A DNA stretch of 64,000 nucleotides from an uncultured Desulfobacteraceae bacterium (GTDB taxonomy: Bacteria > Desulfobacterota > Desulfobacteria > Desulfobacterales > UBA5852): contig CAJXSL010000001.1 in the NCBI GenBank assembly GCA_913060875.1, forward strand, positions 62,001 through 126,000, written 5' to 3'. The translations under genes were made by a program, and so were the position numbers. Below, piece by piece: positions 7,362 through 16,139 of this stretch. Each line of letters begins with the position of its first letter. Position 1 is the first letter of the stretch. The notes under the pieces are model-generated. The model searched no databases and had not been told where the DNA came from. It was given only the letters and a program-made list of their open reading frames with translations.

Positions 7362-8807
7362 TCAGCGGGATGACTTTTTGATGATACGGATGACGTCCCC
7401 GGGATAGATCAGGTCCGGGTCATGAATGCGGCTGAGACGCGCCAGTTCCGGATATTGGAAAGGGTCGCCGAGGTAGTGCGCGGCAATATCCCAGAGGGTG
7501 TCGCCGGCCACGACCACATGGGTGATTTCGGAATGCGTCGTCGGATACGGTTGTGGGGCCTGGGGGCTGGTTTTCGTTGGCTTGGTGGACGGGCGTTCGA
7601 CCATCAAGGTGAATGTTTCCGTTTCCAGCCGCAGGACTTCCCGGGGTGAAGACATGGTCGCCTCCGGGGTGGGGTCCGGCGGTTTTTTTGCGGCCAGCGG
7701 CTGGCGAGGGTGGGGCTCTGTTTGGATATCAGAAGGTTCGTCCGGCTGCGAAGAGGAAGGTACTTTTTGGGGGGGCGGTGCCGAAAGGCCGTTCGAATCC
7801 GAGGCGAGCGTGTCGTCGTTTTCGGTCTTTTTGGGGGCCGGCAAGGAGGTGACCGTCGTCACCGCGGGTTCCGGCGGTTTTGGTTTCACGATGGGGGCCG
7901 GGGGTAAGGGGGCCGCGTCGCCCAAATCCCGGTCGAGGTCGCGCAGGCGCCCTTTGATCAGCCAAGCCGAGCTGAAGACCACCACGAGTAACAGCACCAA
8001 CATGGCGGTCAAGGCCAAGGCATAACGTCGGGCGCGCCGGGAGGGCGTTTGGAACCGCACGGGGAGGGCAGGCTTCGCTCCCCTGGTCCGGGGTCGCAGT
8101 GGCCGGGCCTGGGGTTCGAGGGATGCCGGTGGACCGGCAGCAGCTGAACGGGGCGGAGGGGCTTTTTCCGGCAAGACAGGTGCCGGTCCCTCGGATGCGG
8201 TGTTTTCTGGTGGGGTGATCTTGCGGCCGTCCCCTTCCTCAGGGAGGGGGGGAACCACGGAACCTTTTTGGGGATTCGTGTCGTCTTCAGCGCCACTGTG
8301 CTGATCTGGTTCTTCCACCTCGACTGCCAGACGTTCCAGTGTTTTCAAATCCGGGCTGGGGAAAGGCGTATCTTGGGCCTGTTCGATGCGGTCAAAGCGT
8401 GTGTGCAACAGAACCTGATCGTCCCGCAGCATAAAGGCATCAAAAAGATCCACGGTGCTGTGCGGGCTCAGGGGGTGCGGCACGAGGCGGGCGGCCGGCA
8501 CAACATCCATCACTTCGTCCACCAGAAAAGCGGTCGGGCCGGCGGGCAGGCGGGTCAGAATCAACTGGCCCTCGGTCTTGGGCGGGCCGGTTTCGAGCCC
8601 GAGCTTGCGGCGCAGGGAAACCACTCGATAAATCTGCCCCCGGTGGTTGATGACACCGATGATGGCGGGGGGGGCTTGGGGCAGCCGGCTTATGGGCGGC
8701 ACCATGATAAACCGCTCCACTTCTCCGGTGGGGGCGCAAAAAGTGTAAGGGGCCACCTTGAATATGACCAGATGGCGGTCGCTGCGGGATGACGGGGTAA
8801 TGCTCAT
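7362..8807 (-). CDS. CheW-like domain / transmembrane / LysM fusion protein
   Basis: A 481-residue protein (a GTG three codons upstream at 8816 is an alternative start). Residues about 10-145 form a CheW-like fold (VIFKVAPYTFCAPTGEVERF, INHRGQIYRVVSLRRKLGL, AFLVDEVMDVV), then a long Pro/Glu-rich linker, a basic stretch and one membrane helix at about 260-284 (ALALTAMLVLLLVVVFSSAW), a second Pro/Ser/Thr-rich linker, and a C-terminal LysM domain (VVAGDTLWDIAAHYLG ... LIYPGDVIRII). Positive-inside topology puts CheW in the cytoplasm and LysM on the periplasmic peptidoglycan. Not obviously chemotaxis: no other che gene is nearby. It may tether a signalling scaffold to the cell wall; that role is inference. 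Confidence 0.82.
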   Translation of the reverse strand: MSITPSSRSDRHLVIFKVAPYTFCAPTGEVERFIMVPPISRLPQAPPAIIGVINHRGQIYRVVSLRRKLGLETGPPKTEGQLILTRLPAGPTAFLVDEVMDVVPAARLVPHPLSPHSTVDLFDAFMLRDDQVLLHTRFDRIEQAQDTPFPSPDLKTLERLAVEVEEPDQHSGAEDDTNPQKGSVVPPLPEEGDGRKITPPENTASEGPAPVLPEKAPPPRSAAAGPPASLEPQARPLRPRTRGAKPALPVRFQTPSRRARRYALALTAMLVLLLVVVFSSAWLIKGRLRDLDRDLGDAAPLPPAPIVKPKPPEPAVTTVTSLPAPKKTENDDTLASDSNGLSAPPPQKVPSSSQPDEPSDIQTEPHPRQPLAAKKPPDPTPEATMSSPREVLRLETETFTLMVERPSTKPTKTSPQAPQPYPTTHSEITHVVVAGDTLWDIAAHYLGDPFQYPELARLSRIHDPDLIYPGDVIRIIKKSSR

Positions 8808-8908
8808 GGGCGGCACCGTAGCGGAACGGTAAGGAAACGATGGCGTTATCGTAGGGTTGTCCTTCAGCTTTTGTCAATCGGCAGGCTGGAATTTTAAGGC
8901 TGACAGGC

Positions 8909-8940
8909 GGCACCCGCCGGCGATTGGACCGGCGGGTGCC
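8909..8940. terminator. Strong GC hairpin after the ABC/DUF4340 operon
   Basis: Perfect 12-bp stem GGCACCCGCCGG / CCGGCGGGTGCC with an 8-nt loop, immediately after the DUF4340 stop codon on the minus strand. No uridine run follows, so it may be a weak or Rho-assisted terminator or an mRNA-stabilising hairpin separating the operon from the CheW-LysM gene. Confidence 0.6.
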
Positions 8941-8946
8941 AACGCA

Positions 8947-9924
8947 TCAAGGCGTTGTCTTGTCTTCACTGCCATCCAGGGCGGAAAGGAATTCTTTGAC
9001 CGGATCGACGTCGAAGTCGGCCAGGGTGAAGGGATCATTGCGCAGTGAAGAGCGGGCCGGCATCTCGGTGGCGGTGTCATCCTCCGGCGCGAAAACTTCC
9101 AAAAGGGCGGTTTCGCCGCTGTCGATGCGAATAAGGTAGGTCGGATCCTTAAAGTCGGCTTTGGCGCGATCGGTCAGATAGGCACGACACTTCAGACCAG
9201 ACAGGTCGGAGAGGAGCCGTTCCACCGTTTCTTTGGCCACGGTCTGGCCATCGGCTGTTGTCCATTGAACGTCTTCGGCTTTTTCCGATCCGGCTTCTGC
9301 CGGGGCCGCATCGTCCTTCGCTGGCGGGGTTGGGCTGCCTTTGCGGAGCACGATCTTCCGGTCGCCCGTTTCGATGAGGAATTCCGTCACATCTTCGTTT
9401 TTGAACGCCAGTACGGTTTTGTCCCTCAGGCTTTCCACCGATTGATCAAAATCCTGCCGGAAGTTACCCCGGGCATGGTAGACATTGGGATCGTCGGCCA
9501 GCCTGATGTGGGTGTGGCGCCAGGTGTCGGCGGCCTTGCCGATCAGAAAGGTGCGCACGGCGCTGTCGCCCTTGTAGGCCGATACCCGGATTTGCTGGTT
9601 TTCATCAAGTTCGTAGCGGGCATAGTTGCGACTTTCCGACACCAGGGCGGTGACGTGCAGTTCGGCCAGGGCATCGAGCATGGGGGTTATCCGACCGACG
9701 TCGGCCGGGTAGTCCCCCGGGGACACCTGCCAGCCATCGCCCTCTCGGGTCAGCACGGCACGCTGATCACCCTTCTGGATTTCGAGTTTGGTCAGGTCTT
9801 CGGTTTTCACGGCCGGAAGGTCGGGCAGGGTATAGGTGGCCCGGTCGGTATCCCGGAGAAACAGATAGAGACCCAGGGCAACAATGACAATCAGCAGAAT
9901 CGCGTATTCGATTTTTACCTTCAT
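8947..9924 (-). CDS. DUF4340 domain protein
   Basis: A 325-residue protein with an N-terminal membrane anchor (YAILLIVIVALGLYLFL) and a periplasmic body, matching the DUF4340 family that follows GldG-like proteins in bacterial ABC export operons. Repeated beta-rich modules are visible (TYTLPDLPAVKTEDLTKLEI, RTFLIGKAADTWRHTHIRL). The ATG at 9924 (MKVKIEY) with GAAGGAGCGAAAC upstream is preferred over a longer frame that overlaps the upstream gene. Last gene of the four-gene operon. Biochemical role unknown. Confidence 0.85.
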   Translation of the reverse strand: MKVKIEYAILLIVIVALGLYLFLRDTDRATYTLPDLPAVKTEDLTKLEIQKGDQRAVLTREGDGWQVSPGDYPADVGRITPMLDALAELHVTALVSESRNYARYELDENQQIRVSAYKGDSAVRTFLIGKAADTWRHTHIRLADDPNVYHARGNFRQDFDQSVESLRDKTVLAFKNEDVTEFLIETGDRKIVLRKGSPTPPAKDDAAPAEAGSEKAEDVQWTTADGQTVAKETVERLLSDLSGLKCRAYLTDRAKADFKDPTYLIRIDSGETALLEVFAPEDDTATEMPARSSLRNDPFTLADFDVDPVKEFLSALDGSEDKTTP

Positions 9925-9941
9925 GGGGAGTTTCGCTCCTT

Positions 9942-12128
9942 CTATGATTCCTGGAACATGGCCTGAATCCGCTTTTTGCGGGCGAGGCGACGCAGCCACA
10001 CCCCCAGTCCGAACAGTACCACCAGGATCGGCAGGCCAATCATGTTGAAGGCCTTGGTCATGGTCCGGGTGGCGGGCGAGGGATCCTCAAGCGGGTTGAA
10101 GCGCTGCTCTTTGCTGCGCATCACGGCCACGTCGACACGATTGTTGAGATAGTCAATGACATTCATCATGAACATGGAGTTGGGGGTGCGGCCGTCGGCT
10201 TCCAGCACACTGTCCTGGATGAGTTCCGCCGAGCCCACCAGCAGGATTTTGGCCGGAACGCCTTTGTCCCGGCGATTGGACGAGCTGGCGAAACCGGAGA
10301 GATCCTTGGACGCCGGCTTGGCGGCATCGATATCGGTTTCCTCAACCCCTTCGGCTGCTGGCGCGGGGTCCGCCGGTTTTTCCGGAATCGGTTGGCCGGC
10401 GAAGTGGCTGGGGAATTCACCCTCGATGACATACGCCAGCGGGTAGGCGGTCAGATCTTCGGCCGGCGGCGGGGATCCGATCATCATGGGATCCAGGGTA
10501 ATGCGGTCTTTCATTTCCCATGACTGCTCCGAAGACGAAAACAGGCGTATGGCCTTCAGGCCGTTTTGGTCGATGCGTTCCGGGTCGATTTCCACGGGAG
10601 ACATTTTCAGGGCGATCAATCCCCGGATGTCTTTCATGAACGGCAGATCCTGGTTGATATGGGCGCTTTTGATCAGGGGGGCGAAGTAAATGGGGCGCTC
10701 CCCGCCGCCCATTTCCTGGGGGAGCCGCTGCTTGTAGCAGTTTTCGTCCAGCACCATCGACGGCGTGATCTTGACGCCGTAGGTGGCCAGCAGTTTCTCC
10801 AGACCGGTATCGATGGGTTGGAAAGTGGGGCCGGGCGGCAGCATGGCGCGTTGGGGACTGGGTGCCCGTTCCACGAAAGCATCCAGGAGCAGGGCGAGGT
10901 TGGTGCCATGCATGAGGGCCTGATCGATCTGGTAAAGCTCATAGTCTGAAAAAGGTTCCGTGGGGCGCGCAATCACCAGGCTTTGCAGGCCCTCTTGAGT
11001 GAAGCCTTCTTTCAGGTCGATGCGTTTGAGGGAGTAGCTGTCGGCCACCAGGGTTGAGAAGCTGCGCAGGGTCGCGGCATTGCGTTGACCCGGCGCCTGA
11101 TCCAGTGCCAGGGTGCCGTTGCTGACCAGGTAGCCCAGGTTTTCGTTGATATCCACCAGGGCTTCCAGATTGTCGTTGAGCAGGTTCTCCATTTCGTCGA
11201 TGCTCACCATCTGGTACTGGGTGCCGATGATCGGGATTCGCAGTACGTTGATCAGCGGCATGGTGACGGTTTTTTCGCCATAGCGCATGACCAGTCCGAT
11301 AACCCCTTTGCCTTCAGCGATGTTGGCTTCCGGAATGGCCGGCCAGTTGAGTTTCATGATGCTGTATTGGCCGGCCAGCGTTTCACCGTCGGGATCTTTG
11401 GACGGGTCGACATGCCGGTAAGCCAGCTTGTCGTAGGTTTTGGTGTTGAGCCGTGCGACAATGGCCTCGAGTCCTTGGGCAAAAGTGGGTAGTTCATCCA
11501 GCCCCATATAGGGGGCAACACCTTTAAGGGACGAGGACAGGAAGAGCGTGACCTGGATTTTTTCCTTCAGATTGAGGAATGCGCTGGTCTTGTTGTTCAG
11601 TTTCTGAATCGCGGTGGTCAGTTTGTATTCCAGCCCGTCGATGGACGTGATGGTGGGGATTTTTTCGACCACATCGCCATGGATCAGCGCCAGGCCCATA
11701 TAGGCCCGCTTGAATTTGACTTCGTCTTCCTCGATGGCCTGGATCTGAACCGGGTTGATGCCGTAGTCGGTGGCCTGCTGCTGGTTTTCACTGGCTTGCA
11801 GACCGACATCGCCTTCCTGGGGGCTTACATCGTAGAAGCGATAATTGAAATTGCGGTTGGCGTGCAGGGCGTATTCTTCCAGCAGGTCATGCAGGTAGCG
11901 TTCGGTGTTGTTGTGCGGGGCCGGGAGGTTCTTGGTGAAGAACACCTTGATGGTCAGGGGTTCCTTCAGGGTGGCCACCACCCGCTGGCTGGTTTCGGAA
12001 AGGGAATAGATGCGGTTGGCGGTCAGGTCCCACCGGAAAAACAGGGTCAGTCCTGCAATATTCAGCAGAACCAGCACCACGAGGTAAATGGCGAATTTGA
12101 TATATTTTTCATAGGTGCGCGTTGCCAT
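9942..12128 (-). CDS. GldG-like ABC-system component
   Basis: A 728-residue GldG-family protein of an ABC-2 type export system. It has an N-terminal membrane segment (FAIYLVVLVLLNIAGLTLFF), a large extracytoplasmic region beginning with the family hallmark DLTANRIYSLSETSQRVVATL, and a C-terminal membrane segment (IGLPILVVLFGLGVWL) with a basic tail. The start at 12128 (MATRTYEKY) has AAGGAG seven bases upstream. It sits between the permease and DUF4340 in the order ATPase-permease-GldG-DUF4340. In Bacteroidota GldAFG is linked to gliding; in this lineage the cargo is unknown. Confidence 0.88.
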   Translation of the reverse strand: MATRTYEKYIKFAIYLVVLVLLNIAGLTLFFRWDLTANRIYSLSETSQRVVATLKEPLTIKVFFTKNLPAPHNNTERYLHDLLEEYALHANRNFNYRFYDVSPQEGDVGLQASENQQQATDYGINPVQIQAIEEDEVKFKRAYMGLALIHGDVVEKIPTITSIDGLEYKLTTAIQKLNNKTSAFLNLKEKIQVTLFLSSSLKGVAPYMGLDELPTFAQGLEAIVARLNTKTYDKLAYRHVDPSKDPDGETLAGQYSIMKLNWPAIPEANIAEGKGVIGLVMRYGEKTVTMPLINVLRIPIIGTQYQMVSIDEMENLLNDNLEALVDINENLGYLVSNGTLALDQAPGQRNAATLRSFSTLVADSYSLKRIDLKEGFTQEGLQSLVIARPTEPFSDYELYQIDQALMHGTNLALLLDAFVERAPSPQRAMLPPGPTFQPIDTGLEKLLATYGVKITPSMVLDENCYKQRLPQEMGGGERPIYFAPLIKSAHINQDLPFMKDIRGLIALKMSPVEIDPERIDQNGLKAIRLFSSSEQSWEMKDRITLDPMMIGSPPPAEDLTAYPLAYVIEGEFPSHFAGQPIPEKPADPAPAAEGVEETDIDAAKPASKDLSGFASSSNRRDKGVPAKILLVGSAELIQDSVLEADGRTPNSMFMMNVIDYLNNRVDVAVMRSKEQRFNPLEDPSPATRTMTKAFNMIGLPILVVLFGLGVWLRRLARKKRIQAMFQES

Positions 12129-12138
12129 GCCCGACTCC

Positions 12139-12843
12139 TTATTTCTTTTCCTGCATTGCAAGGTGTGCTGCGTACAATCCTAAAAAGACCAGGCTCAGAA
12201 AGTAGAGAATGTCCCGCGAGTCGATAATCCCCTTGGCGACATTCTGGAAATGGGAGCTGGCCCCGAGGTAGTTGACAACGTTGAGCACGGGGGAAGGGAA
12301 GAAGAACAGCATACGGTCCATCGTGGTCAGGCCAAAACAAATCACGGCCCCCGTGATGAAGGCGATGATCTGGTTGCGGGTCAGGGCCGAGGCGAACAGG
12401 CCGATGGCGGTAAAGGCCGCCCCCATCATGACGGCACCTGCATAACCGCCGATGACCGGCCCCCAGTCCAGTTCCCCCATCAGGGCGATGAACACCGGGT
12501 AGGCCAGGGTCGGCACGAGAATGGCCGCTACGAAAACCACGCCGGCCAGGAATTTACCGACAATGATATCCCGAAAGGTGACCGGCAGGGTCAGGAGGGT
12601 TTCATAGGACCCCGTGTTCAACTCCTCGGCAAAGAGCCGCATGGTGATCGCCGGCACGACAAAGGCGAACGTCATGGGGAGCAGGTTGAAGAAATTGCGC
12701 ATATCGGCCTGGTTGAAGACGAAGAAGGTCGAGAAGAACAACCAGCCCGTCACCAGCAGAAAGACCGCGATAACGATATAGGCGATGGGCGAGATGAAAA
12801 AGTCTTTCAGCTCTTTGCCCATGATATGGGACACCTGGTGCAT
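12139..12843 (-). CDS. ABC-2 type permease (GldF-like)
   Basis: A 234-residue, roughly six-helix integral membrane permease. It begins MHQVSHIMGKELKDFFISP, typical of ABC-2/NosY-GldF permeases, and has LLPMTFAFVVPAITMRLFAEE followed by the TGSYETLLTLPV segment characteristic of the group. One base separates it from the ATPase upstream and 10 bp from the GldG-like gene downstream, so it is the membrane channel of this exporter. Confidence 0.9.
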   Translation of the reverse strand: MHQVSHIMGKELKDFFISPIAYIVIAVFLLVTGWLFFSTFFVFNQADMRNFFNLLPMTFAFVVPAITMRLFAEELNTGSYETLLTLPVTFRDIIVGKFLAGVVFVAAILVPTLAYPVFIALMGELDWGPVIGGYAGAVMMGAAFTAIGLFASALTRNQIIAFITGAVICFGLTTMDRMLFFFPSPVLNVVNYLGASSHFQNVAKGIIDSRDILYFLSLVFLGLYAAHLAMQEKK

Positions 12844-12844
12844 G

Positions 12845-13783
12845 TCAGTTCTCCTTGGTCAGTTCTCTGAAAATGGTTTCCAGGTTCTTGGTTTGCTGGA
12901 CGAATTCCACCATGATCCAGTCCGTGGCCTTGACGGCGGCATAGACATCGGGCCGCGGATCCTGGCTGCCCCGGAAGGTCAGGGCCAGGTTCACGGTGGC
13001 ATTGCCGTTGGCGGGCCGGATGTCGACCGCCGTGATGCCGTCGATGCCGGTCAGGGTCGCGCGGGCGGTTTCGGGATCGGCGTTTTGCAAGCCCAAATGA
13101 ATTCGTTGTGACTGGCCGCCGGAGTGTTTCAGGTTCTCGGTGCGGTCGTCCGCCACGATGCGGCCCTTGTGGATGATGACGATACGGTCGCAGGTGGCTT
13201 CGGCCTCGCTCAGGATGTGCGTGGACAGGATGACGGTTTTTTCCCGGCCGATCTCCCGGATGATGTCCCGGATTTCGACGATCTGGTTGGGGTCCAGACC
13301 CGAGGTGGGTTCATCCAGAATGAGAATTTCGGGATCGCTCATCATGGCATGGGCCAGTCCCACCCGTTGTTTCAGCCCCTTGGACAATTCGCCGATGGTT
13401 TTGTGCATGATGCCCTGCAGCCCGCAGAGGGTCACCAGACGCTCGATGCGCCCGGTTTTGGCATCACCGGTCAGGTTGCGGATGTTGGCCACATAGTCCA
13501 GGTAGTCATAAACCAGCATACCGGGATACAGGGGGGCGGATTCGGGCAGATAGCCGATCAGCTGCTTGATGGCCACCATATCATCCCGGACGTCCAGGTC
13601 CTTGATCCTGACCTGGCCGGCCGTGGGTTGGAAATAGCCGGTCAACATGCGCAAGGTCGTGGTTTTACCGGCGCCATTGGGGCCCAGGAGCCCGATGATT
13701 TCACCCTTTTGGATGTCGAGGTCGATACGATCCACGGCGCAGAGATCGTCATAGTATTTGGTCAACCCTTCGACTTGAATCAT
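12845..13783 (-). CDS. ABC transporter ATP-binding protein (GldA-like)
   Basis: A 312-residue ATPase: Walker A GLLGPNGAGKTTT, Q-loop region YLPESAPLYPG, signature LSKGLKQRVGLAHA, Walker B EILILDEPTSGLDP and switch His in LSTHILSEAEATC. A C-terminal extension of about 80 residues matches that of GldA/NosF-type exporters. It is the first gene of the operon and energises the permease and GldG-like partner. GAGAGAACGC precedes the ATG. Confidence 0.93.
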   Translation of the reverse strand: MIQVEGLTKYYDDLCAVDRIDLDIQKGEIIGLLGPNGAGKTTTLRMLTGYFQPTAGQVRIKDLDVRDDMVAIKQLIGYLPESAPLYPGMLVYDYLDYVANIRNLTGDAKTGRIERLVTLCGLQGIMHKTIGELSKGLKQRVGLAHAMMSDPEILILDEPTSGLDPNQIVEIRDIIREIGREKTVILSTHILSEAEATCDRIVIIHKGRIVADDRTENLKHSGGQSQRIHLGLQNADPETARATLTGIDGITAVDIRPANGNATVNLALTFRGSQDPRPDVYAAVKATDWIMVEFVQQTKNLETIFRELTKEN

Positions 13784-14303
13784 GCGTTCTCTCCTTAACT
13801 TAATAATGGCATGGGAACCGCCCGGAATTCGGTGATGCTTTTTCCGTCCGCTTTCCCATCATGGTCGGTTGCATTCGTCCGCACATGGCCGGTTGCAAAA
13901 ATCAATATTTTCACCGCTGGATCGCAAAAGCCGGCCATGTGAGCGGGCTTGCTGTATCATGGATCGTGTCCGGCTGCAAATCCCAACCGATTTCCGCAAT
14001 ATTACAGCAGGTTAAAATGATTCCAAGGCTGCTGCCCGGACAGCGAAATGATCTTTTGGGCAGGGTCATCACCGGGTTTCGTTAATGACCGGCCGGTGAA
14101 AGACATGCAATCATGGCAATCAGGGATATCGGATGGGGTTGGAACGCAGACGATAGGCCAATGGACGGTTGCAGATGATGGCATTGGGCGTCATGGTTGG
14201 GATAGATGGCGTTCTTTTAGATGTAATAGTGGTTTACAGTCAAACTTTACATTTGGCTAACACGCTGGTAATTCATGAAATACTAAGTAATTTTTGTAAT
14301 CTG
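13784..14303. other. Long intergenic region upstream of the ABC operon
   Basis: About 520 bp with no convincing gene; a 74-codon open frame at 13861 lacks a ribosome-binding site and codon structure. It contains an 11-bp perfect inverted repeat CACATGGCCGG (13882-13892) / CCGGCCATGTG (13931-13941) that could be an operator or leader hairpin. The right part is AT-rich and probably holds promoters. Confidence 0.45.
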
Positions 14304-14540
14304 TCAAGTCCCTTCAACGCTGCTGTCGGCCGGTTTGCCCTGCTCTCCGTCGCGCCGGATAACAGCCCGTTGAACGATGAATTCCCACTCCCGGATAAGT
14401 TGCTGCCGGTGGTCGATGATCCATTGTTTGCCATTCATCCGCATCAGCTCTTCGATGCGCGTGCCGAGAACGGCCAGTTCCTCGGGCGTTCCGGGCAGGT
14501 CTTCCTTATCCAGCAGGGCGGTGATGATTTCGATCTGCAT
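14304..14540 (-). CDS. Small conserved hypothetical protein
   Basis: A 78-residue, acidic-helical, probably cytoplasmic protein. GGAAGGAG lies about 9 bases before the ATG at 14540 (MQIEIITALL), preferred over an in-frame start 9 codons upstream. The sequence (LPGTPEELAVLGTRIEELMR, then NGKQWIIDHRQQLIREWEFI) looks like two helices. No family is recognised. It lies just downstream, in the same direction, of the small membrane protein gene at 14658. Confidence 0.55.
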   Translation of the reverse strand: MQIEIITALLDKEDLPGTPEELAVLGTRIEELMRMNGKQWIIDHRQQLIREWEFIVQRAVIRRDGEQGKPADSSVEGT

Positions 14541-14657
14541 CGGCGGTGGCTCCTTCCGGTTCTCCAAACTTTAGGGGATCGGGAAATACGGCCATCGGGG
14601 CAAATTGTGTGAATTTCACTGGCGTTCGAGGTGGCGTCCGGCTTCGATAGTGTCGGT

Positions 14658-14969
14658 TCAGTTGTCCGGGTCTTGATCCAGATGGTTTTGAATATGCTGC
14701 AAGCGATGGTTGGTTTCGCCCAATGTCATTTGAATTTGTTGCAAGGCCGACAGGACGTCTTCATCGCTGTCCGTTGGTGCTTGTCGGCCGGAACCGAGCT
14801 GCCGGGCGATATCGTCCAGGCGGATACCGAGGGTGACGATAAAGTACAACAGCAGCATGAACATGTAGTCGTCTTTGCGCCAGTTCAGTTGAAGAAAGCC
14901 GAAAATCAGCAGAATGAGAAAAATGGCGCTGGTGATGGCGTAGGGGTGCTGAGTCAGTAATTTTTTCAT
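14658..14969 (-). CDS. Small membrane protein with coiled tail
   Basis: A 103-residue protein with two predicted membrane helices (YAITSAIFLILLIFGFLQL and YMFMLLLYFIVTLGI), then a cytoplasmic acidic tail whose last 40 residues form an amphipathic helix (VLSALQQIQMTLGETNHRLQ). Codon usage matches neighbours and TAGGAAT precedes the ATG. Function unknown; no homologous family recognised. Confidence 0.55.
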   Translation of the reverse strand: MKKLLTQHPYAITSAIFLILLIFGFLQLNWRKDDYMFMLLLYFIVTLGIRLDDIARQLGSGRQAPTDSDEDVLSALQQIQMTLGETNHRLQHIQNHLDQDPDN

Positions 14970-15182
14970 GCCGATTCCTAGCAGCAGATTATAAGCGTTC
15001 CATCACCATAGGTGAAACCGTCTCAAAAATCAATCGACCGTCGGCCGTGTCAATTTTCAGCTTTTCTGGCGACCAATTGACAATCCGTGGCTTGGTAGAC
15101 ATTTTGATCCATTGATTGTGAAAATGCCCATAACATGGGGAGGAGACCCTTGGCGATTGCCGCAGGACAGGAGCGCAACCTG

Positions 15183-15947
15183 ATGAAACTGCTAAGCCGA
15201 TTTCTGATGCTGACCATCTGTATTACGGGGAGCGGTTGGTTTCACGGTCCGCCACCCCTTCACGCCGTTGGAGCGGCTGTTGATCACCACATGTTTGCGG
15301 ACCTTTTACAGAAGTTTGTGGACGACGGTGTCGTCGATTATCGCGGCTTCAAGAAAGAGGAAGCGCGGCTCGACCGCTATCTTGAGTACCTGGCCGGCAT
15401 TCAGCCGGATACGCTGAACGACAAGGAGCGCTTTGCCTTTTTCGCCAACGCCTACAATGCCTGGACCCTTAAGTTGATTCTGGAGCATTATCCCGGTATC
15501 CGGTCCATCAAGGATGCCGGCAGCTTGTGGCGAAGCCCATGGAAGCAAAAAATCGCCCGGATCGATGGCCGCCTTCTGACCCTGGATGAAATCGAACACG
15601 ATATCCTGCGAGCCCAGTTCGGCGACCCGCGGGTTCATTTTGCCGTCAACTGCGCCTCGAAAGGGTGTCCTCCGCTGTGGCGCGAGCCGTTCAGCGGACA
15701 AACCCTGGATCGTCAGCTCGATCAGGCCACCCGGGCCTTCATCAACGACCCGGCCCGCTATCGACTGGACGGCAATACCCTGTATGTCAGCCGGATCTTC
15801 AAGTGGTTTGCCGAAGATTTCAATGACGACCCCATCGAATTTTTTCAACAATATGCCGAAAACGGGCTGCGCAAGGAATTGGAGCGACGCGCGAAGGATT
15901 TGCGCGTGAAATACCTGGATTACGACTGGTCCCTCAACGGCGTCTGA
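15183..15947 (+). CDS. DUF547 domain-containing exported protein
   Basis: A 254-residue protein starting at the ATG 15183 with GGAGCGCAACCTG upstream, a signal peptide (MKLLSRFLMLTICITGSGWF...) and a DUF547 domain: FVDDGVVDYRGFKKEE, FFANAYNAWTLKLIL, HFAVNCASKGCPPLWREPF and SRIFKWFAEDF. DUF547 resembles a transglutaminase-like fold (conserved Cys in NCASKGCP), but its activity is unestablished. In several bacteria DUF547 genes accompany TVP38 and rSAM/selenodomain-associated transferase genes, as here, so I group it with the following cluster. Confidence 0.87.
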   Translation: MKLLSRFLMLTICITGSGWFHGPPPLHAVGAAVDHHMFADLLQKFVDDGVVDYRGFKKEEARLDRYLEYLAGIQPDTLNDKERFAFFANAYNAWTLKLILEHYPGIRSIKDAGSLWRSPWKQKIARIDGRLLTLDEIEHDILRAQFGDPRVHFAVNCASKGCPPLWREPFSGQTLDRQLDQATRAFINDPARYRLDGNTLYVSRIFKWFAEDFNDDPIEFFQQYAENGLRKELERRAKDLRVKYLDYDWSLNGV

Positions 15948-15964
15948 CCCCAGGGGCCCAAGCT

Positions 15965-16110
15965 AGCTTTCCCGCTTGACGGGATATTATCCCGTTAGAC
16001 GGGACTTCCCGTTTAGTCTATTCTGAACGGTGGGTGTCAACCGGAGGAATAGCAGGCTATTTCGCCGATTGAAAACGAGCGAGAACGCCGCCAGGGACCG
16101 AAAGATGCCG
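15965..16110. repeat. Dispersed repeat family A, partial copy
   Basis: Matches the right two-thirds of the 2480-2690 element: CCCGCTTGACGGG palindrome, GGTGGGTGTCAACCGGAGG, then GAAAACGAGCGAGAACGCC and CCGAAAGATGCC. The left inverted terminus is missing. It lies between the DUF547 gene and the flavoprotein gene. Confidence 0.7.
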
Positions 16111-16139
16111 TTTTCGATGGGCAAGACAGGGGGGTGTGC

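Noticed and set aside
13861-14085. Possible 74-codon gene in the intergenic region
   Set aside because: No ribosome-binding site, cysteine/proline scatter without pattern, overlaps an inverted repeat.
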